Part shown: positions 61,296-64,000 of the stretch, one piece after another
Layout of the letters: each line of letters begins with the position of its first letter
How positions within the stretch are numbered: the first letter of the stretch is position 1
Source of the DNA: DAOSWM01 sp035380045
GTDB lineage: Bacteria; Bacteroidota; Bacteroidia; Bacteroidales; Tenuifilaceae
DNA: 64,000 nucleotides
Assembly: GCA_035380045.1 (NCBI GenBank)
Contig: DAOSWM010000008.1
Location: 1-64,000 of the forward strand
Direction of reading: 5' to 3'
The notes under the pieces: model-generated
What the model was told of the DNA's origin: nothing
The model's database searches: none
Seen by the model: only the letters and a program-made list of their open reading frames with translations
Program-made: the position numbers and the translations under genes

Positions 61296-62426
61296 ATGAA
61301 AAAGTACCTGTCAATTCTTCTTGTAGCCATGCTTGCCGGTTGCTCAAGCACCGAAAGCCCCGAAGCTATAAGAGCTAAAATTTCAGCGCTTAAGGACCAG
61401 TCGCTTGACATTAACCACCAAATCAACGAGCTGGAGAAGCAGCTCGAATCAATGGAGAACGATGAGCAAATGAGCGGCTACGTTCCGGTTAAAACCGAAA
61501 CGTTAACGAAGCAGCTTTTCGAGCATTTCATAATTGTTAACGGAAAGGTTGAGCTGGTTGAGGAGGCAATGGTGAGCCCCGAGGCAAACGGGCAAATCAC
61601 AAAAATTCATGTTGAAAAGGGACAGCGAGTTTCCAAGGGCGATGTGCTAATAACTCTGAATACTAGCATTATTGAAAATTCAATTGCAGAGTTGAAGCTT
61701 GGCCTCGAGCTGGCAACCAAAATTTTCGAGAAACAGAAAGGGCTATGGGAGCAGAATATCGGCAGTGAGCTTCAGTACCTCGAAGCCAAAAATGCAAAGG
61801 AAAGCCTTGAGCACAAGCTCAAAACACTGAACTCGCAGCTTGAAATGTCCATCGTTCGTGCTCCGTTCTCGGGTATAGTTGACGATATTTACCTCAAGGA
61901 GGGCGAGCTGGCTTCGCCGGGTCGTGCCGTGCTTTACCTGGCAAATTTACAGAAGCTGAAAATTGTAACCGACGTTTCCGAAACGTTACTCCCCAAAATT
62001 CATGTTGGCGATGTGGTTAGCGTGAAATTCCCAACATATAACGACATAAAACTGCAGGCACCTATTCACCGAATCGGAAACCTTATCGACCCCAAAACCC
62101 GAACCATTAAGGTTGAAATTTTGGTGGATAACATTGAGGGGAAAATTAAGCCCAACCAAATTGCAATGCTAAGCATAAAGGATTTTGAGGCAAAGCAGGC
62201 TTTGGTAGTTCCTAGCATTGTTGTAAAGCAGGATAGCCGTGGAGAGTTCCTTTTTGTAACCGATAAGAATGAGGAGGGGAATGCTATTGCTACCAAAAAA
62301 TACGTAACGTCAGGCCTTTCCTACTTCGATAGAACAATGATACTCGATGGCATTTCTGAGGGTCAGAAAGTAATAGTTGCCGGATATAACCAAGTTGGAA
62401 ACGGTAGCCTCATTGAAGAGAGGTAG
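61296..62426 (+). CDS. RND efflux periplasmic adaptor lipoprotein
   Basis: 376 residues. Lipoprotein signal MKKYLSILLVAMLAGCSST with the lipobox LAGC. A coiled coil at 25-50 is followed by lipoyl halves (EANGQITKIHVEKGQRVSKGD; RAPFSGIVDDIYLKEGE), hairpin and beta-barrel domains (VVSVKFPTYNDIKLQAPIHRIG). It links the RND pump to TolC. 48 bp after the TolC gene. Confidence 0.94.
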   Translation: MKKYLSILLVAMLAGCSSTESPEAIRAKISALKDQSLDINHQINELEKQLESMENDEQMSGYVPVKTETLTKQLFEHFIIVNGKVELVEEAMVSPEANGQITKIHVEKGQRVSKGDVLITLNTSIIENSIAELKLGLELATKIFEKQKGLWEQNIGSELQYLEAKNAKESLEHKLKTLNSQLEMSIVRAPFSGIVDDIYLKEGELASPGRAVLYLANLQKLKIVTDVSETLLPKIHVGDVVSVKFPTYNDIKLQAPIHRIGNLIDPKTRTIKVEILVDNIEGKIKPNQIAMLSIKDFEAKQALVVPSIVVKQDSRGEFLFVTDKNEEGNAIATKKYVTSGLSYFDRTMILDGISEGQKVIVAGYNQVGNGSLIEER

Positions 62427-62504
62427 TGAGTTCCACTGTTTTTCTATGATAAGAAATCGTTAATAAATGATTAGTACTCGCAAATTGCGATTAATACCAA
62501 GAGT

Positions 62505-64000
62505 ATGAGTGAAGAAAAAATAATTAAGCCACGAGAGTTCAGGTTAACAACTCTGGCCTTAAAGAATAAGAATACGGTTTACCTGTTAACGTTAATAATT
62601 GCTGTTTTTGGGTTACTGTCGTACCGAGGGCTCCCCAAGGAGCTGTTCCCTGAGGTTGTTTTCCCAACAATTCTGGTGCAAACCGTTTACCCCGGTAACC
62701 CACCAATTGACATAGAAAACTTAATTACCCGACCCATTGAAAAGGAAGCCGAAAACGTAAAGGGGCTAAAGAAGTTAACTTCAACCTCCCTTCAGGATGC
62801 ATCAATGGTTATGGTTGAGTTTAACACCGACATTCCGCTTAGCGAAGCTTTACAGGAGGTAAAGGATGCGGTTGATCGCGCCAAAAGCGAACTTCCAACC
62901 GATTTAATGACCGACCCCTTCGTAACCGATGTCGATTTTTCTGAGTTTCCAATTATCAACATAAACCTTTCGGGCGATTTTTCGCTCCAGGAGCTGAAGC
63001 GTTACGCAGAGTACCTCGACGATTTGATTGAGTCGGTTCCTGAAGTTTCCAAGGTTGAAATTCAAGGAATTGAGGATAGAGAAATTGTGGTTGAGGTTGA
63101 TTTGGTGCGCATGGAAGCTCTGGGTTTAACCTTCTTTGATATTGAGAATGCCATTGCCTACGAGAACGTTTCCATGTCGGGAGGCGATATTAAGCTCGGC
63201 AAAATGCGCCGCTCAATTCGTATTGTTGGAGAGTTTGAGAAGGTTAAAGAAATTGAGGATATCGTTGTAAAACGCGATCAGGGACGAACCATCTACGTGC
63301 GCGATGTGGCACAGGTGTTCGATACGTACAAAGAGGCAACAACTCTGGCACGCCTCGACGGGCAACCTGTGGTTTCGGTACAGGTTATTAAAAAGGGTGG
63401 AGAGAACCTGTTGAACGCAACCGACCAAATTTTCGATATACTGCACAAAGCGCAGGAGAGCGGCGCACTTCCGGCAACAATGAATGTAACCATTACCAAC
63501 GACCAGAGCGAAACCATTCGCAAGCAGCTTTCGAACCTCGAAAACAGCTTATTTCTGGGAGTAATACTGGTTGTTCTCGTTCTGTTCTATTTCTTGGGAA
63601 CCCGCAACGCCCTTTTTGTTGGGCTGGCCATTCCCCTTTCCATGCTGCTATCGTTTATGGTTCTTAATATTATCAACTACCAAATTAACATGATTGTGCT
63701 ATTCTCGCTAATTCTTGCGCTGGGTATGCTGGTTGATAATGCCATTGTGGTGGTTGAGAATATTTACCGGTTCGTTGATAAAGGGTACAAGCCGCTTGAG
63801 GCGGCTAAACTTGCCGTTGGAGAAATTGCTATCCCCATAATCGCTTCAACAGCTACAACTCTGGCAGCATTCCTGCCGCTGGCTTTTTGGGGGGGAATTA
63901 CCGGTGAGTTCATGAAGAATCTCCCGGTTACACTTATTATAGTTCTCACCTCATCGCTTGTGGTTGCGCTGGTTATAATTCCAGTAGTATCATCGTCGTT
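62505..64000 (+). CDS. RND efflux permease (HAE/AcrB-like), C-terminus off the window
   Basis: The ATG at 62505 opens a frame that stays open to the window end (498 codons, no stop), so it continues beyond base 64000. It starts MSEEKIIKPREFRLTTLALK, then the first membrane helix with YRGLPKELFPEVVFPTILVQ, the porter sequences PIEKEAENVKGLKKLTSTS, and the second helix group LGVILVVLVLFYFLGTRNAL. TM4 reads LILALGMLVDNAIVVVENIY: AcrB has two Asp (407, 408) here, whereas this protein has Asp-Asn. That may alter the proton relay or reflect a subfamily difference. Confidence 0.92.
   Translation, partial: MSEEKIIKPREFRLTTLALKNKNTVYLLTLIIAVFGLLSYRGLPKELFPEVVFPTILVQTVYPGNPPIDIENLITRPIEKEAENVKGLKKLTSTSLQDASMVMVEFNTDIPLSEALQEVKDAVDRAKSELPTDLMTDPFVTDVDFSEFPIININLSGDFSLQELKRYAEYLDDLIESVPEVSKVEIQGIEDREIVVEVDLVRMEALGLTFFDIENAIAYENVSMSGGDIKLGKMRRSIRIVGEFEKVKEIEDIVVKRDQGRTIYVRDVAQVFDTYKEATTLARLDGQPVVSVQVIKKGGENLLNATDQIFDILHKAQESGALPATMNVTITNDQSETIRKQLSNLENSLFLGVILVVLVLFYFLGTRNALFVGLAIPLSMLLSFMVLNIINYQINMIVLFSLILALGMLVDNAIVVVENIYRFVDKGYKPLEAAKLAVGEIAIPIIASTATTLAAFLPLAFWGGITGEFMKNLPVTLIIVLTSSLVVALVIIPVVSSS

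Noticed and set aside
1..64000. CRISPR arrays, rRNA genes, insertion sequences, prophage
   Set aside because: No regularly spaced repeats, no rRNA segments, and no transposase, integrase or phage structural genes were seen.

Overview
The window looks like a draft chromosome or MAG contig from the phylum Bacteroidota, probably Bacteroidales or Marinilabiliales-like; species cannot be told from the sequence. The evidence is AT-rich DNA, many promoters of the Bacteroidota type (TTTG about 20 bp upstream of TAnnTTTG), two secreted enzymes with C-terminal type IX secretion sorting domains, UpxY-like and DUF2723 proteins, and atpD-atpC standing apart from the rest of the ATP synthase operon. A block of exactly 100 N at 53834-53933 marks a scaffold join inside a mazG-like gene. 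There is no rRNA, CRISPR array, integrase or recognisable insertion sequence.

Layout. 1-12.3 kb: end of an acyl-CoA synthetase, a palindrome-rich intergenic patch, a minus-strand PEGA/SUMF1-arfB-DUF3820 group, the DUF177-rpmF-plsX-fabH operon, then a minus-strand run of yciH, a T9SS exonuclease-phosphatase-family protein, a large metalloprotease-like outer membrane protein, ygfA and a T9SS endonuclease I. 12.5-18.3 kb: a DUF2723 membrane protein, atpDC and a secreted hydrolase. 18.6-24.1 kb: a tight five-gene cluster (lysine 2,3-aminomutase, GNAT-HDAC fusion, two ATP-grasp ligases, GNAT) that reads as an uncharacterised beta-lysine-based pathway. 24.1-28.5 kb: a membrane protein, DUF2797, a PspC-PadR-PspC cassette and tRNA-Gln. 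28.6-35.1 kb: TolC plus adaptor without a pump, tsaB, DUF3108, efp and a SpoIIE-type phosphatase. 35.1-41.5 kb: O-antigen ligase and Wzz-like proteins, tyrS, cvpA, polyprenyl synthase, an ArsR-type regulator with queD. 41.5-52 kb: polA, small membrane and acidic proteins, an AEC transporter, a TPR hybrid histidine kinase, an Lrp regulator and an S9 peptidase.

52.0-52.8 kb is the most scrambled stretch. tRNA-Arg(CCT) is followed by a small GIY-YIG nuclease gene whose last codons and stop lie in a second, partial copy of the tRNA 3' half. That copy is split by a 60-bp palindrome, and a fragment of a peptidase gene follows. The rest holds deoC, the gapped mazG-like gene, dtd, an orphan NusG-like factor, rpiB, hemW, a TPR-SpoIIE phosphatase, and a TetR-TolC-adaptor-RND efflux operon that runs off the right edge. 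The RND gene (62505 to the window end) has no stop inside the window.

Most of the window is housekeeping. The two places most worth following up are the KamA/HDAC/ATP-grasp cluster and the tRNA-Arg/GIY-YIG/palindrome locus.
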